DNA from: Eubacteriales bacterium
Lineage (GTDB): Bacteria; Bacillota; Clostridia; Lachnospirales; Lachnospiraceae
Assembly: GCA_030524745.1 (NCBI GenBank)
Contig: JAUNGC010000034.1
Span: 1 to 37,197, forward strand
Direction: 5' to 3'
Length of the DNA: 37,197 nucleotides
Below, piece after piece: positions 24,332 through 32,048 of this stretch. Position 1 is the first letter of the stretch. Every line of letters begins with the position of its first letter. Under the pieces are notes generated by a model. The model saw nothing but the letters and a program-made list of their open reading frames with translations. It was not told the DNA's origin and did not search any database. A program made the position numbers and the translations under genes.

Positions 24332-24386
24332 GCGAACTAAACATCATGAAAAAGCCGGAAAAGGCAGGCGGGTTTGCGAATTGCAG

Positions 24387-24402
24387 CGCCGTCTGTACGG
24401 CG
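24387..24402 (+). other. hairpin in the leader of the CPBP gene
   Basis: CGCCGT (24387-24392) pairs with ACGGCG (24397-24402) around CTGT, 14 bases before the CPBP start and next to its ribosome site (AAAGAGGAAG). It may modulate translation; no T-run follows. Confidence 0.45.
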
Positions 24403-24415
24403 GAAAGAGGAAGTT

Positions 24416-25240
24416 ATGAATAAGGTAAAACAAATTGCACAGAAGTATACGGTGCTGTATTGCATTGCGGTCGAGATTCTTTTTTTGGTGGTTTTGACGG
24501 GCATCGGCTTTGGTCTGGGTGCGGTTATGAAGGAAGGCAATTATTATGTGATGCTGTTCATTCAGGAGGCGCTCAGCGCGCTTCTGGCATATGGCCTGCT
24601 GTGTCTGACCGGTCTGCAGAAGGTAGTGAAGAATAAAGGGCGCGGCTTTGGAAAAGGGCTCCTTGTCGGTCTATACCTGCTGATAATCAGCGTCTATACG
24701 CTGGTGGTGATGACGGCGATGTACGAAGGAGACAGGACGCTGCAGCCCTGGTATCTGATCGCCGCTTTCCTTGGGTGCATGGCCTGTGTGGGGATAACGG
24801 AGGAATTTGTTTTCCGCGGCGTGATGGCAACGCTTCTTTTGAAAAAATTCGGGACGGACAGAAAAGGGGTGTGGAAAGCGGTTGTCGTGTCCGGTATTTT
24901 GTTCGGACTGGCCCACATCAGCAATATCATCGGCGGATCTGCGTTGGGCGTGATTGTGCAGGCGATCATCGCATCTATGCTGGGAATGGTGATCGCGGCG
25001 ATTTACTTCCGTTCGGGCTGCATTTGGGTAACGGTATTTCTGCACGCTTTCATCGATGTGGCGGCAGGCATTACGACAGGCATTTACGGCAATGAGACGT
25101 TGGTGGACACCATTTCTTCCTACAGTCTGGTAAATCTGGTTTCCTGCGTCCCCTATCTGATCGTGGTGCTGGCGCTTCTGCGCAAAAAGAAGATCGGGGA
25201 AGTGAAAGAAAGTATGGGAGAACTGGTGGAATCGCTGTAG
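24416..25240 (+). CDS. CPBP-family intramembrane metalloprotease
   Basis: This 274-residue membrane protein has about eight hydrophobic helices. It carries the CPBP/Abi motifs: Glu129-Glu130 and Arg134 in EEFVFRG, His167 in FGLAHISN, and His210 with Asp214 in FLHAFIDV. These are the residues expected of an active glutamic/metal-type intramembrane endopeptidase (related to Rce1). Such proteins serve in bacteriocin self-immunity or peptide processing; no bacteriocin gene was found nearby. The ATG at 24416 follows AAAGAGGAAG. It is the first gene of an operon with an XRE regulator and a small membrane protein, behind a strong, probably repressed promoter. Confidence 0.92.
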   Translation: MNKVKQIAQKYTVLYCIAVEILFLVVLTGIGFGLGAVMKEGNYYVMLFIQEALSALLAYGLLCLTGLQKVVKNKGRGFGKGLLVGLYLLIISVYTLVVMTAMYEGDRTLQPWYLIAAFLGCMACVGITEEFVFRGVMATLLLKKFGTDRKGVWKAVVVSGILFGLAHISNIIGGSALGVIVQAIIASMLGMVIAAIYFRSGCIWVTVFLHAFIDVAAGITTGIYGNETLVDTISSYSLVNLVSCVPYLIVVLALLRKKKIGEVKESMGELVESL

Positions 25241-25254
25241 GCAGCATTCGATAA

Positions 25255-25293
25255 CCGGCAGCGGTCAGAGAAAGGAAAGGAGACCGCTGCCGG
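25255..25293 (+). other. perfect 12-bp intercistronic hairpin with purine-rich loop
   Basis: CCGGCAGCGGTC (25255-25266) pairs with GACCGCTGCCGG (25282-25293) around a 15-base loop containing AAAGGAAAGGA, a Shine-Dalgarno-like stretch not followed by a start codon. No T-run follows, so it is not a standard terminator. It lies 14 bases after the CPBP stop and 38 before the XRE start, and may protect or process the mRNA. Confidence 0.65.
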
Positions 25294-25331
25294 CTGCCAA
25301 AGGCCGGTATGTGGAAGCAGAGGGATGAACC

Positions 25332-25541
25332 GTGAAAACCAGAATACAGGAACTGCGCAAGCAGCGCAGATTATCGCAGAGCGAACTGGCGGACGCATTG
25401 GATGTGACAAGGCAGACGATTATATCGCTGGAGAACGGAAAATATAAAGCTTCGCTGGTGCTGGCGCATAAGATCGCGCAGTATTTTGATGCGGCGATTG
25501 AAGATATTTTTATATTCGAAGGGGAGGAAAATCTATGCTAG
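25332..25541 (+). CDS. small XRE-family transcriptional regulator
   Basis: This 69-residue protein is almost entirely a Cro/CI-type helix-turn-helix: MKTRIQELRKQRRLSQSELA, then DVTRQTIISLENGKYKASL as helix 2-turn-helix 3, ending in FDAAIEDIFIFEGEE. Starts with GTG at 25332, with GAGGGAT upstream; the ATG at 25325 is out of frame. It overlaps the following membrane-protein gene by 7 bases. Regulators of this size, paired with a small membrane protein, commonly autoregulate; the ATGTAAA boxes in the operon promoter are candidate sites. Confidence 0.92.
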   Translation: MKTRIQELRKQRRLSQSELADALDVTRQTIISLENGKYKASLVLAHKIAQYFDAAIEDIFIFEGEENLC

Positions 25542-26014
25542 GAATCTTTTGCGGAATGGAAGCGACATCTGATGAAGCTTACAGAAAGTATGTGAAAAGG
25601 CGAATCCTGGCGCTGGCCGGATTGATTGCGGCGGGGATTATCACCGCTCTTGTCGCGCTGGCGGCCGAATATGTCTGGACGGTAAATGTCAGCGATTTGA
25701 TGCTGGGGGTTTATACCGGCGTCGGAATGGGATTGACGGCAGGCGGCATTGTTTTGCTGATAAAAAATGTGCTGCTGCTAAAGGATGAAAAGAAAATCCG
25801 GCGGGCAAGAATTTCAGTTTCCGATGAGCGCAACATCCAGATCAGCATAAGAGCCGTGAGGGCGGCTGTGGCTGTGCTGATTGCGGCAATGTACTTCACA
25901 ATTCTCATCGGCGGATTGTGGTATCCGATTCTGGCGAAAATCGTTTCTTTTTTGCTGATTCTGTTTTTGTTTTCTTATGTAGTTGCGTACCGGGTGATTT
26001 CGCGGATGATATGA
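25535..26014 (+). CDS. small membrane protein (DUF2178-like layout), cotranscribed with XRE regulator
   Basis: The 159-residue protein has four predicted helices in two pairs (about 28-48, 55-76, 107-127 and 130-152), separated by a charged loop KDEKKIRRARISVSDERNIQIS. The DERN-type loop between helix pairs recalls DUF2178 and related small membrane families often found beside XRE regulators, but I cannot place it firmly. The ATG at 25535 overlaps the regulator's end and GGGGAGG lies 7 bases upstream. No catalytic motif. It may act as a membrane partner of the regulator or of the CPBP protein. Confidence 0.75.
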   Translation: MLGIFCGMEATSDEAYRKYVKRRILALAGLIAAGIITALVALAAEYVWTVNVSDLMLGVYTGVGMGLTAGGIVLLIKNVLLLKDEKKIRRARISVSDERNIQISIRAVRAAVAVLIAAMYFTILIGGLWYPILAKIVSFLLILFLFSYVVAYRVISRMI

Positions 26015-26107
26015 AGGCATCGTGCGCTGTTTTTTGCAAAATGGCGGAAAGCGGGAATTTCAGATATAAAGCAGGTGAAGAAGAATGATGGAAAAAGAGA
26101 TTTCGCA

Positions 26108-26248
26108 ATGTACTGCGTAGATTTCATGGGAGAACGCGGTATGCGGTTTATGGATAAGACAATCGAAGTCAATGAGCAGATTATAGACAGATTAAATGGT
26201 ATTTATGATAAGCTGTGGGATGAGTGGAGCAAGGACCGGTTAAATTGA
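26108..26248 (+). CDS. possible 46-residue small protein
   Basis: The frame reads MYCVDFMGERGMRFMDKT and continues to end in DKLWDEWSKDRLN, with protein-like composition and an amphipathic helical C-terminus. The ribosome site is poor (GAGA 8-11 bases upstream), and the frame is open further back without a start. It may be a fragment of a degraded gene. It lies in the 476-base stretch 26015-26490, which otherwise has only the hairpin at 26269-26304 and an open but unrecognised frame (26311-26490) running into the nuclease gene. Confidence 0.35.
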   Translation: MYCVDFMGERGMRFMDKTIEVNEQIIDRLNGIYDKLWDEWSKDRLN

Positions 26249-26268
26249 CTTTTGAACAGGGATGGTGT

Positions 26269-26304
26269 AAAATGGAATCGTATAAAGGAATGCGATTCCA
26301 TTTT
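26269..26304 (+). terminator. AT-rich 12-bp hairpin, possible terminator
   Basis: AAAATGGAATCG (26269-26280) and CGATTCCATTTT (26293-26304) form a perfect stem with a 12-base loop. The T residues are part of the stem, so an RNA from either strand would end in a U-rich arm; it could be a weak bidirectional terminator for the XRE/membrane-protein operon. Confidence 0.55.
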
Positions 26305-26490
26305 ATGTGAAAATCAATTCGCCGTGACGATTCCCGTCAGGCAGAATATCTTTGGCAAATCGCCGACATTTTCACGTACACACAATTGATGTTGGCAGAG
26401 CCGAAGCATATTTATGAGACGGGATGGTTTGCTGTTTCATTGGATCATCCGTATGCGGGAACTGTGGCTGCTGCCGGAAACGGAGGGCCT

Positions 26491-27393
26491 ATGAGTTATA
26501 TAAAGAAACCATTGGAAGAACTGGATGTTATGGACGATTTTTTGATGAATCAGCTTGCGTCAGATGAAGCGGTCGGAGAAGCTTTTTGCCGGAGACTGAT
26601 ATCCACCCTGCTGCACCGCGAGATCGGGAAGCTGAAAATCAGCGCCCAGAAAGTGCTGCCCGCGCTGTCCCCTGACCTGCGCGGCATCCGCATGGATGTG
26701 GAAGTAGAAGAACTTTCAGACAAACCGGATGGACAGGAACCGGCAGTCATGAATCTTTATGATGTGGAACCGCATCTTCCGGATGATATGGACTGGCCGA
26801 GACACAACCGGTTTTATCAGGCAAAAATCGACAGCAGGGGGTTGAAAAGCGGCGAAACGGATTTCTCCAAACTTCCCAATCTGTATGTACTGACGATTCT
26901 GAATAAAGATCCGTTCGGGCATGATTTTATGATGTACAGCATTCGGAACAAGTGTGAAGAAGTACCGGAAATGGAATATGAAGACGGCTTGCGTTTTTAC
27001 TATTTCTATACGGACGGAGCGAAAGGCGGAAGCGATAGTATACGAAAACTGCTTCGATACTTAAAGGACAGCCGGGAAGAAAATGCGATAGATGAAGCCA
27101 CAAAAGAAATTCACAGTTATGTAAAACGGGTGAAGATTCAGCCGGAGGTGAAGCTTGCGTATATGAGATATGAAGAGATTATTCATTATGAGAGAAAAGA
27201 AGCAGCTAAAGAAGCGGCGCAGAAAGCAGCTAAAGAAGCTACGGAAAAGGCTACAGAAGAAGCAATAAAAAACATTATCTCTATATGCCAGAACTTAAAC
27301 GTCACGCAGGAGATGGCGGCAAAACAGCTTGCAGAAAAATATTCTCTGTCCCTTCCGGAAGCGGAGAAGAAAGTGAGGAAATATTGGACATGA
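26491..27393 (+). CDS. Rpn-family PD-(D/E)XK nuclease/putative transposase
   Basis: This 300-residue protein is of the type annotated in Lachnospiraceae as PD-(D/E)XK nuclease family transposase (Rpn-like, recombination-promoting nuclease). Landmarks are PLEELDVMDDFLMNQLASDE at the N-terminus, the acidic Asp69 in GIRMDVEVEE, Glu93 in YDVEPHL, and NRFYQAKIDSRGLKSGETDFSKLPNLYV. A Lys/Ala/Glu-rich coiled-coil (about 230-250) and a C-terminal helix with NLNVTQEMAAKQLAEKYSLS follow. The usual Gln/Lys two residues after the Glu is His here. The ATG at 26491 has GGAGGG upstream and gives the family's usual N-terminus; the frame extends back to 26386 without support. No terminal repeats or target duplication are visible. 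Its stop overlaps the GPH transporter start (ATGA). Confidence 0.85.
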   Translation: MSYIKKPLEELDVMDDFLMNQLASDEAVGEAFCRRLISTLLHREIGKLKISAQKVLPALSPDLRGIRMDVEVEELSDKPDGQEPAVMNLYDVEPHLPDDMDWPRHNRFYQAKIDSRGLKSGETDFSKLPNLYVLTILNKDPFGHDFMMYSIRNKCEEVPEMEYEDGLRFYYFYTDGAKGGSDSIRKLLRYLKDSREENAIDEATKEIHSYVKRVKIQPEVKLAYMRYEEIIHYERKEAAKEAAQKAAKEATEKATEEAIKNIISICQNLNVTQEMAAKQLAEKYSLSLPEAEKKVRKYWT

Positions 27394-28760
27394 ACAAGAA
27401 ACTGACAACAAGAGAAAAAGCTTCTTACGGGCTGGGCGCCGTAGGCAAAGACATGGTTTATATGCTGTCTGCAAGCTATATTTTGTATTATTATCAGGAT
27501 GTTCTCGGAGTCAGCGCGATTGCCATGGGTGTGATTCTGATGGCTGCGCGGGCATTCGACGCTTTCAACGATCCGGTCATGGGCATAGTCGTGGCGAAAA
27601 CCAGGACGAAATGGGGAAAATTCCGTCCCTGGCTGCTGATCGGCACAATTTTGAATGCGGTCGTCCTGTATTTCATGTTTGCAGCGCCGCCGGCGCTGGA
27701 CGGAAGCGGTCTGGTGGCTTACGCGGCCATTACTTATGTGCTCTGGGGCGTGACCTATACGATGATGGACATTCCGTTCTGGTCCATGATTCCGGCTTTT
27801 ACGGAAGGCGGAAAAGAACGTGAGAATCTTTCCACGCTGGGACGTTCCTGCGCGGGGGTAGGGTCCGCTGTCGTGACGATTATCACCATGAAATGTGTCT
27901 ATGCGCTGGGGCAGGGAAACGAGCGAGCCGGTTTCAAATGGTTTGCTCTCATCGTAGCCGTGCTGTTTGTGCTTTTTATCCTGATTACCTGTGTAAATAT
28001 CAAAGAAAAGTCCACGGTGGATGTGGATTCACCTTCCGTTGGGCAGATGTTTCGGGCGCTGATACAGAACGATCAGGCGATGACGGTGGTTGTCAGTATC
28101 GTGCTCATCAACTGTTCTCTTTACATCACCTCCAATCTGATTATTTATTTTTTCAAATATGATTTCGGCGGAGAAGCCTGGTATGACAGCTATACGCTGT
28201 TCAATACCTTCGGCGGCGCGGTACAGATTTTGTCCATGATGATTATATTTCCGCTTGTGCGCAGATTTTTAAGCGCGATACAGGTGTTTTATGTAAGCTT
28301 TGGGATGGCCGTTTGCGGATATGGGATTCTGCTTCTCTTTATGGTGATGAATGTGACAAGTATCGCAGCCCTGTTTTTCCCGGCATTTCTCATTTTTGTG
28401 GCGTTCGGGATGCTGACGGTGCTGACGACGGTATTTCTGGCGAATACGGTGGACTATGGAGAGTGGAAAAACCACAGGAGGGACGAAAGCGTCATTTTTT
28501 CCATGCAGACCTTTGTGGTAAAACTCGCGTCCGGTGTGGCGGCGCTGATTGCATCGGTCTGCCTTACCCTGTGCAACTTAAGCAGCGATACGGAGACGGC
28601 GGCGGTCAACGCGGCGGCGTCTTCCGTGATGGGGCTGCGCCTGACGATGACGGTCCTGCCGATTGCAGGATTGCTGACAGCGGTATTTTATTTTCACAGG
28701 AAATATATTTTGACAGAAGAAAAAGTGACGGAACTGGCAGAAACGCTGAAAAAGAAATGA
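27390..28760 (+). CDS. glycoside-pentoside-hexuronide (GPH) sugar:cation symporter
   Basis: This 456-residue importer has 12 expected helices and belongs to the MelB/XylP group. The start KASYGLGAVGKDMVYMLSASYILYYYQDVLG, the cation-site region AFDAFNDPVMGIVVAKTRTKWGKFRPWLLIG (two conserved Asp) and YTMMDIPFWSMIPAF are diagnostic. It lacks the C-terminal EIIA domain found in some relatives. The ATG lies inside the nuclease gene's stop (ATGA), with GTGAGGAAA upstream within that gene. The substrate could be a disaccharide or glucuronide; no glycosidase is adjacent to decide. A flavoprotein gene follows 10 bases later. Confidence 0.94.
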   Translation: MNKKLTTREKASYGLGAVGKDMVYMLSASYILYYYQDVLGVSAIAMGVILMAARAFDAFNDPVMGIVVAKTRTKWGKFRPWLLIGTILNAVVLYFMFAAPPALDGSGLVAYAAITYVLWGVTYTMMDIPFWSMIPAFTEGGKERENLSTLGRSCAGVGSAVVTIITMKCVYALGQGNERAGFKWFALIVAVLFVLFILITCVNIKEKSTVDVDSPSVGQMFRALIQNDQAMTVVVSIVLINCSLYITSNLIIYFFKYDFGGEAWYDSYTLFNTFGGAVQILSMMIIFPLVRRFLSAIQVFYVSFGMAVCGYGILLLFMVMNVTSIAALFFPAFLIFVAFGMLTVLTTVFLANTVDYGEWKNHRRDESVIFSMQTFVVKLASGVAALIASVCLTLCNLSSDTETAAVNAAASSVMGLRLTMTVLPIAGLLTAVFYFHRKYILTEEKVTELAETLKKK

Positions 28761-28770
28761 GGAGACCGGT

Positions 28771-29241
28771 ATGAGAAGAAAGGACAGAGAAGTAACGGAC
28801 AGCGGCAGAATCCGGGAAATCATTTCCGCCTGTAAGTGCTGCAGACTGGGGTTTTGCGACGATGGAAAGGTTTATATCGTTCCTCTGAATTTCGGCTATG
28901 AGGAATGCGAAGGCAGATATATTTTTTACTTCCATGGAGCAAAGGAAGGGCGGAAGATCGATCTGATTGAGAAAACCCATTATGCCGGCTTTGAGATGGA
29001 TGCGAATGCGGAAGTTTACGGAAAGGACACGGCATGCACTTACACCTCCCGTTTTCAGAGCGTGGTCGGCGGCGGAGAGGTCGGCTTTGTGGAGAATGCG
29101 GAAGAGAAGAAGCGCGCCCTGCGGGCGATCATGCGCCATAATACGGGCAGAGCGGACTGGGAATTTCAGGAAAACATGATAAATGCGGTCTGTGTGTTTC
29201 GGCTTACGGTGGAAGAACTTTCCTGCAAAGAGCACTTGTAA
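28771..29241 (+). CDS. pyridoxamine 5'-phosphate oxidase-fold flavoprotein (NimA-like)
   Basis: This 156-residue FMN-binding split-barrel protein resembles the group that includes nitroimidazole-resistance (Nim) proteins. Diagnostic stretches are MRRKDREVTDSGRIREIISACKCCRLGF at the start, VYIVPLNFGYE, and YIFYFHGAKEGRKIDLIEK, followed by CTYTSRFQSVVGGGEVGFVEN. It has the usual length for this family (about 150-160). GAGGAGACC precedes the ATG. The natural role is reduction of small molecules using a flavin; resistance is possible but not shown. It follows the sugar symporter by 10 bases, so probably co-transcribed. Confidence 0.9.
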   Translation: MRRKDREVTDSGRIREIISACKCCRLGFCDDGKVYIVPLNFGYEECEGRYIFYFHGAKEGRKIDLIEKTHYAGFEMDANAEVYGKDTACTYTSRFQSVVGGGEVGFVENAEEKKRALRAIMRHNTGRADWEFQENMINAVCVFRLTVEELSCKEHL

Positions 29242-29275
29242 AAAACGCCCCGCCATTGAGAAGGCGGTCCCCGGG

Positions 29276-29313
29276 GAGGAATCTGACATATGGAGAGGAA
29301 TCTGACATGACAA
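29276..29313 (+). repeat. 19-bp-period tandem duplication over the ribosome site of the next gene
   Basis: GAGGAATCTGACAT occurs at 29276-29289 and 29295-29308. The first copy is followed by an ATG at 29290 that opens a 6-codon frame (MERNLT) ending at TGA 29308-29310, overlapping the acetyltransferase ATG at 29307. Both copies carry a ribosome site. Confidence 0.7.
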
Positions 29314-30074
29314 ATCAGGAAATCTATGATATAGCGATGCGCCAGTCAGCCATCGACGCAAACTGTGCGCCGTCGGATTTTTTGGAAAAAGAAAATAAGA
29401 TTGTATTGTCCGCGGCGAATGAAAATGCCCGCCGGTATCTTGCGCTGCCCTTTGATTGCAATCTGGTGTCTTACGGAAATAATATTGTGGCATCGGTGCG
29501 CCCGGAACTTGCCGATATTGTCAGGCGATATATCGATCAATACTCTGTGGCGCATTGCTTTGAAACGCCTAATTTTCATGCGCTCAACGATGCGCTGGAG
29601 CCTTTCGGGCTGCGTATCTGCTTTATGGCGGAATATTTTCTGCCGGATACAGAGGCTTTGCAGGCGTTGGAATGCGGGTACGAATTGCGGGAATTGCATG
29701 CCGCAGATTTCGCGGAATTGTACAGACCGGAATGGAGCAATGCGCTGTGTGAGGACAGAAAGCATCTCGACGTGTTGGGCTATGGCGCGTATGACGGCAA
29801 GAAACTGGTCGGACTGGCGGGCTGCTCGGCGGATTGTGAGGATATGTGGCAGATCGGCGTCGACGTGCTGCCTGAATACCGGAACAGGGGAATCGCCGCC
29901 GCGCTCACCGGCAGGCTGGCGATTGCCGTCATGGAACGGGGAAAAGTTCCTTTTTACTGCGCTGCATGGTCGAATATCGGCTCTGTGCGCAACGCGATCA
30001 AAAGCGGCTTTCGTCCCGCGTGGGTGGAAATGACCGCAAAAAGCAGAGATTTTGTGGAAAAGATGAATCAATAA
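29307..30074 (+). CDS. GNAT-family N-acetyltransferase
   Basis: This 255-residue enzyme has a less conserved N-terminal half (1-125) and a C-terminal GNAT core (about 128-240). The core contains the acetyl-CoA-binding loop VDVLPEYRNRGIAAALTGRL and the beta-bulge AAWSNIGSVRNAIKSGFRPAW. The acceptor is unknown. The ATG at 29307 follows GAGAGGAA in the second copy of a short duplication; an earlier in-frame start at 29256 is not supported. A WYL regulator follows after 11 bases on the same strand. Confidence 0.88.
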   Translation: MTNQEIYDIAMRQSAIDANCAPSDFLEKENKIVLSAANENARRYLALPFDCNLVSYGNNIVASVRPELADIVRRYIDQYSVAHCFETPNFHALNDALEPFGLRICFMAEYFLPDTEALQALECGYELRELHAADFAELYRPEWSNALCEDRKHLDVLGYGAYDGKKLVGLAGCSADCEDMWQIGVDVLPEYRNRGIAAALTGRLAIAVMERGKVPFYCAAWSNIGSVRNAIKSGFRPAWVEMTAKSRDFVEKMNQ

Positions 30075-30085
30075 GGGGCGAAGCG

Positions 30086-31018
30086 GTGAAAACAGAACGT
30101 CTTTATGCGATTACCATGTATTTGCTAAATCATGGCAGGACGCCCGCCAGCGAACTGGCGAAGCAGTTTGAAGTATCGGTGCGGACGATCCAGCGGGATA
30201 TCGATTCCTTATGCTGCGCGGGCATTCCGGTGGCGGCGCTTCCCGGAGCGTCGGGAGGCTATGAGATCGCGCATCGTTTTGAAATGAACGGTCAGGCGGC
30301 CACGCAGCGGGATTACTCCTGGATTTTTACCGCGCTGCAAGGACTGGTGACTGCGACGAACGATCCCGGCGCCAGTCAGACCCTTGAGAAGATAGCGGCT
30401 TTGGGAAATCCGGAGGAAACCGGAATCGTGCTGGATTTTTCCGCGCTTCATGAAGGGGATGAACAGCTTCTCGCCTCGTTGCAGTCCGCAATTTTTTCCA
30501 GGCGCGCCGTGCAGTTTTCCTATACCAATAATGACAATGAAACACGAATCCACAGGGTGGAGCCTGTGGCGCTTTTGTACCGCTGGTATGCCTGGTATCT
30601 GCTGGCCTGGTCCCGCGTCAGGAAGGACTATCGGACCTATAAGCTTGTGCGGATGCGCGATCTGCAGGTGACGGACAGCGCCTGCACGGTGAAACATGCT
30701 TCTTCGGAAAAGATCCTGCGGGTTATGGAAAAACAGGATACGCGCGCCTATGTGCAGGTGACGCTGCGCATAAAAGCGTCTGTGCGGGTGCGCGCCGCGG
30801 AATATCTCAGGGGCAGGATCGTGGAAGAATATGAAAACGGGGATGTGCGGATGGAACTGGATGTTGTGGAAAACGAGCAGTTCTGGTTCGGCGCTCTTTT
30901 GTCGCTGGGAGACGATGCGGAAGTCCTTGCGCCCGAAAGCATCCGGCAGCGCGTGCGGGAAACCGCGGCAAAAATTTTGTCGGTATATGAAAAAAACTAT
31001 GACAGGCTGTTGTCGTAA
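30086..31018 (+). CDS. WYL-domain transcriptional regulator (YafY/DeoR-type)
   Basis: This 310-residue protein has an N-terminal winged HTH (about 1-60; LAKQFEVSVRTIQRDIDSL, then GIPVAALPGASGGYEI). A middle region is followed by the WYL domain (about 125-210), with RVEPVALLYRWYAWYLLAWSRVRKDYRTYKLVRM, and a C-terminal WCX-like extension. WYL domains bind ligands, including nucleotides in some families. The start is GTG at 30086, preceded by AAGGGGCG 4-11 bases upstream; upstream in-frame starts lie inside the acetyltransferase gene. It may regulate the adjoining acetyltransferase genes. Confidence 0.92.
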   Translation: MKTERLYAITMYLLNHGRTPASELAKQFEVSVRTIQRDIDSLCCAGIPVAALPGASGGYEIAHRFEMNGQAATQRDYSWIFTALQGLVTATNDPGASQTLEKIAALGNPEETGIVLDFSALHEGDEQLLASLQSAIFSRRAVQFSYTNNDNETRIHRVEPVALLYRWYAWYLLAWSRVRKDYRTYKLVRMRDLQVTDSACTVKHASSEKILRVMEKQDTRAYVQVTLRIKASVRVRAAEYLRGRIVEEYENGDVRMELDVVENEQFWFGALLSLGDDAEVLAPESIRQRVRETAAKILSVYEKNYDRLLS

Positions 31019-31057
31019 TTGCCGTGTTATGATGAGAAAAAACGGAGGTTATGACAA

Positions 31058-31639
31058 ATGAATCCTTATGAAAATTGCCCGGTATTTGAAAATGAAAACT
31101 ACAGACTCTGTCTTGTCAGCATGGAGGATGCAGAAGATCTGCTGAAGGTATATTCCGATGAAAAAGCGGTTCCCTTTTTTAACAGCGACAACTGCCATGG
31201 GGACGACTTTCATTATACGACGGCGGAACGCATGCGGGAAGCGGTTCAATTCTGGGAAGATTCCTGGCGCTGGCGGTATTTTGTCAGATGGGCCATTCGG
31301 GATAAAAGGGCCGGGGAAGCAATCGGAACGATAGAACTTTTTCACCGGGAGTCGGAAGACTATTTTAACCATTACGGTTTATTGCGGCTGGATCTTCGGA
31401 GCGATTACGAGCGGGCGGAGCAGATAGAGGAAATCCTGCGGTTGATTCTGAAAAGCGCTTTTGAACTGTTTGACTGTGAAAAAATTGCGACAAAGATTCC
31501 CGGAGACGCGCTGGAGAGAAAATGCGCCATGGAAAAACTGGGCTTTGCCGCATCGGAGGAAAAACTGATCGGAGGTCATGACGGGAAGGCTTATTCGGAT
31601 TATTATGTGCTGAGAATGGAAGCCGGGCGTGAAGAGTAA
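31058..31639 (+). CDS. GNAT-family N-acetyltransferase (RimJ/RimL-like)
   Basis: This 193-residue protein has RimJ/RimL-like order: an N-terminal substrate part with YRLCLVSMEDAEDLLKVYSD, a long beta hairpin ending GEAIGTIELFHRES near 85-100, and a C-terminal part with ALERKCAMEKLGFAASEE. The CoA loop is atypical (DLRSDYERAEQIEEIL, about 112-127), lacking the usual R-G-x-G/A pattern. CGGAGG lies upstream of the ATG at 31058. The acceptor is unknown. A terminator-like hairpin follows, ending the cluster. Confidence 0.82.
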   Translation: MNPYENCPVFENENYRLCLVSMEDAEDLLKVYSDEKAVPFFNSDNCHGDDFHYTTAERMREAVQFWEDSWRWRYFVRWAIRDKRAGEAIGTIELFHRESEDYFNHYGLLRLDLRSDYERAEQIEEILRLILKSAFELFDCEKIATKIPGDALERKCAMEKLGFAASEEKLIGGHDGKAYSDYYVLRMEAGREE

Positions 31640-31665
31640 GGAAAACGGAATAGGGATGATAATGG

Positions 31666-31700
31666 ATAAGACGGTCCGGGGGGGCTGTCTTATTTTATTT
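31666..31700 (+). terminator. terminator-like hairpin after the acetyltransferase cluster
   Basis: ATAAGAC (31666-31672) and GTCTTAT (31687-31693) form a 7-bp stem around a G-rich loop, followed by TTTATTTG. It closes the GNAT/WYL cluster before the long AT-rich region 31700-32048, which holds no gene I can support. Confidence 0.65.
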
Positions 31701-31864
31701 GTTCGGCTTTTTGTAAATATTCTTCCATTTATAAAGAGATATCAGTATTTTTTGTGCAGTATGGTAAAAAAACGGGATATTATAGTTCGCATTTTTTATA
31801 ACTTAACCGACAAATAGAAACATAAAGTCTAAAAAATTTCATATAATTCACAAATAATTTACAT

Positions 31865-31893
31865 TTCTTTATACATAAAGAAGGCCCTATAAT
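31865..31893 (+). promoter_or_regulatory. 18-bp palindrome and TATAAT promoter before the giant surface protein
   Basis: TTCTTTATACATAAAGAA (31865-31882) is a perfect palindrome with 8-base arms and a 2-base centre. It ends 5 bases before a perfect TATAAT (31888-31893). The -35 at 17 bases, TTCTTT (31865-31870), is weak and lies within the palindrome. A regulator at this site would sit between -35 and -10. The resulting leader would be about 150 bases to the ATG at 32049. Confidence 0.6.
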
Positions 31894-32048
31894 AATTGTA
31901 TCTTCTTGCTCTTTGTTGTCTTTTTTAGCAAAAAACAGACAAAATGATGGATTTTGCGGAAAAGCATACGAAAGAGACGGAATTTTTATATAGAAAATGC
32001 GTGTTTGAATAAATGCGGACTTTTTAAAGAACAGGGAGGAAACATGCT

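Noticed and set aside
31629-31817. 62-codon frame after the last acetyltransferase
   Set aside because: It starts inside the acetyltransferase gene, runs through the terminator hairpin and reads as translated AT-rich spacer.
31842-31847. Second TATAAT in the AT-rich region before the surface protein
   Set aside because: The -35 position is AACATA and the region is so AT-rich that such a match is expected by chance; the 31888 element has a palindrome and better placement.
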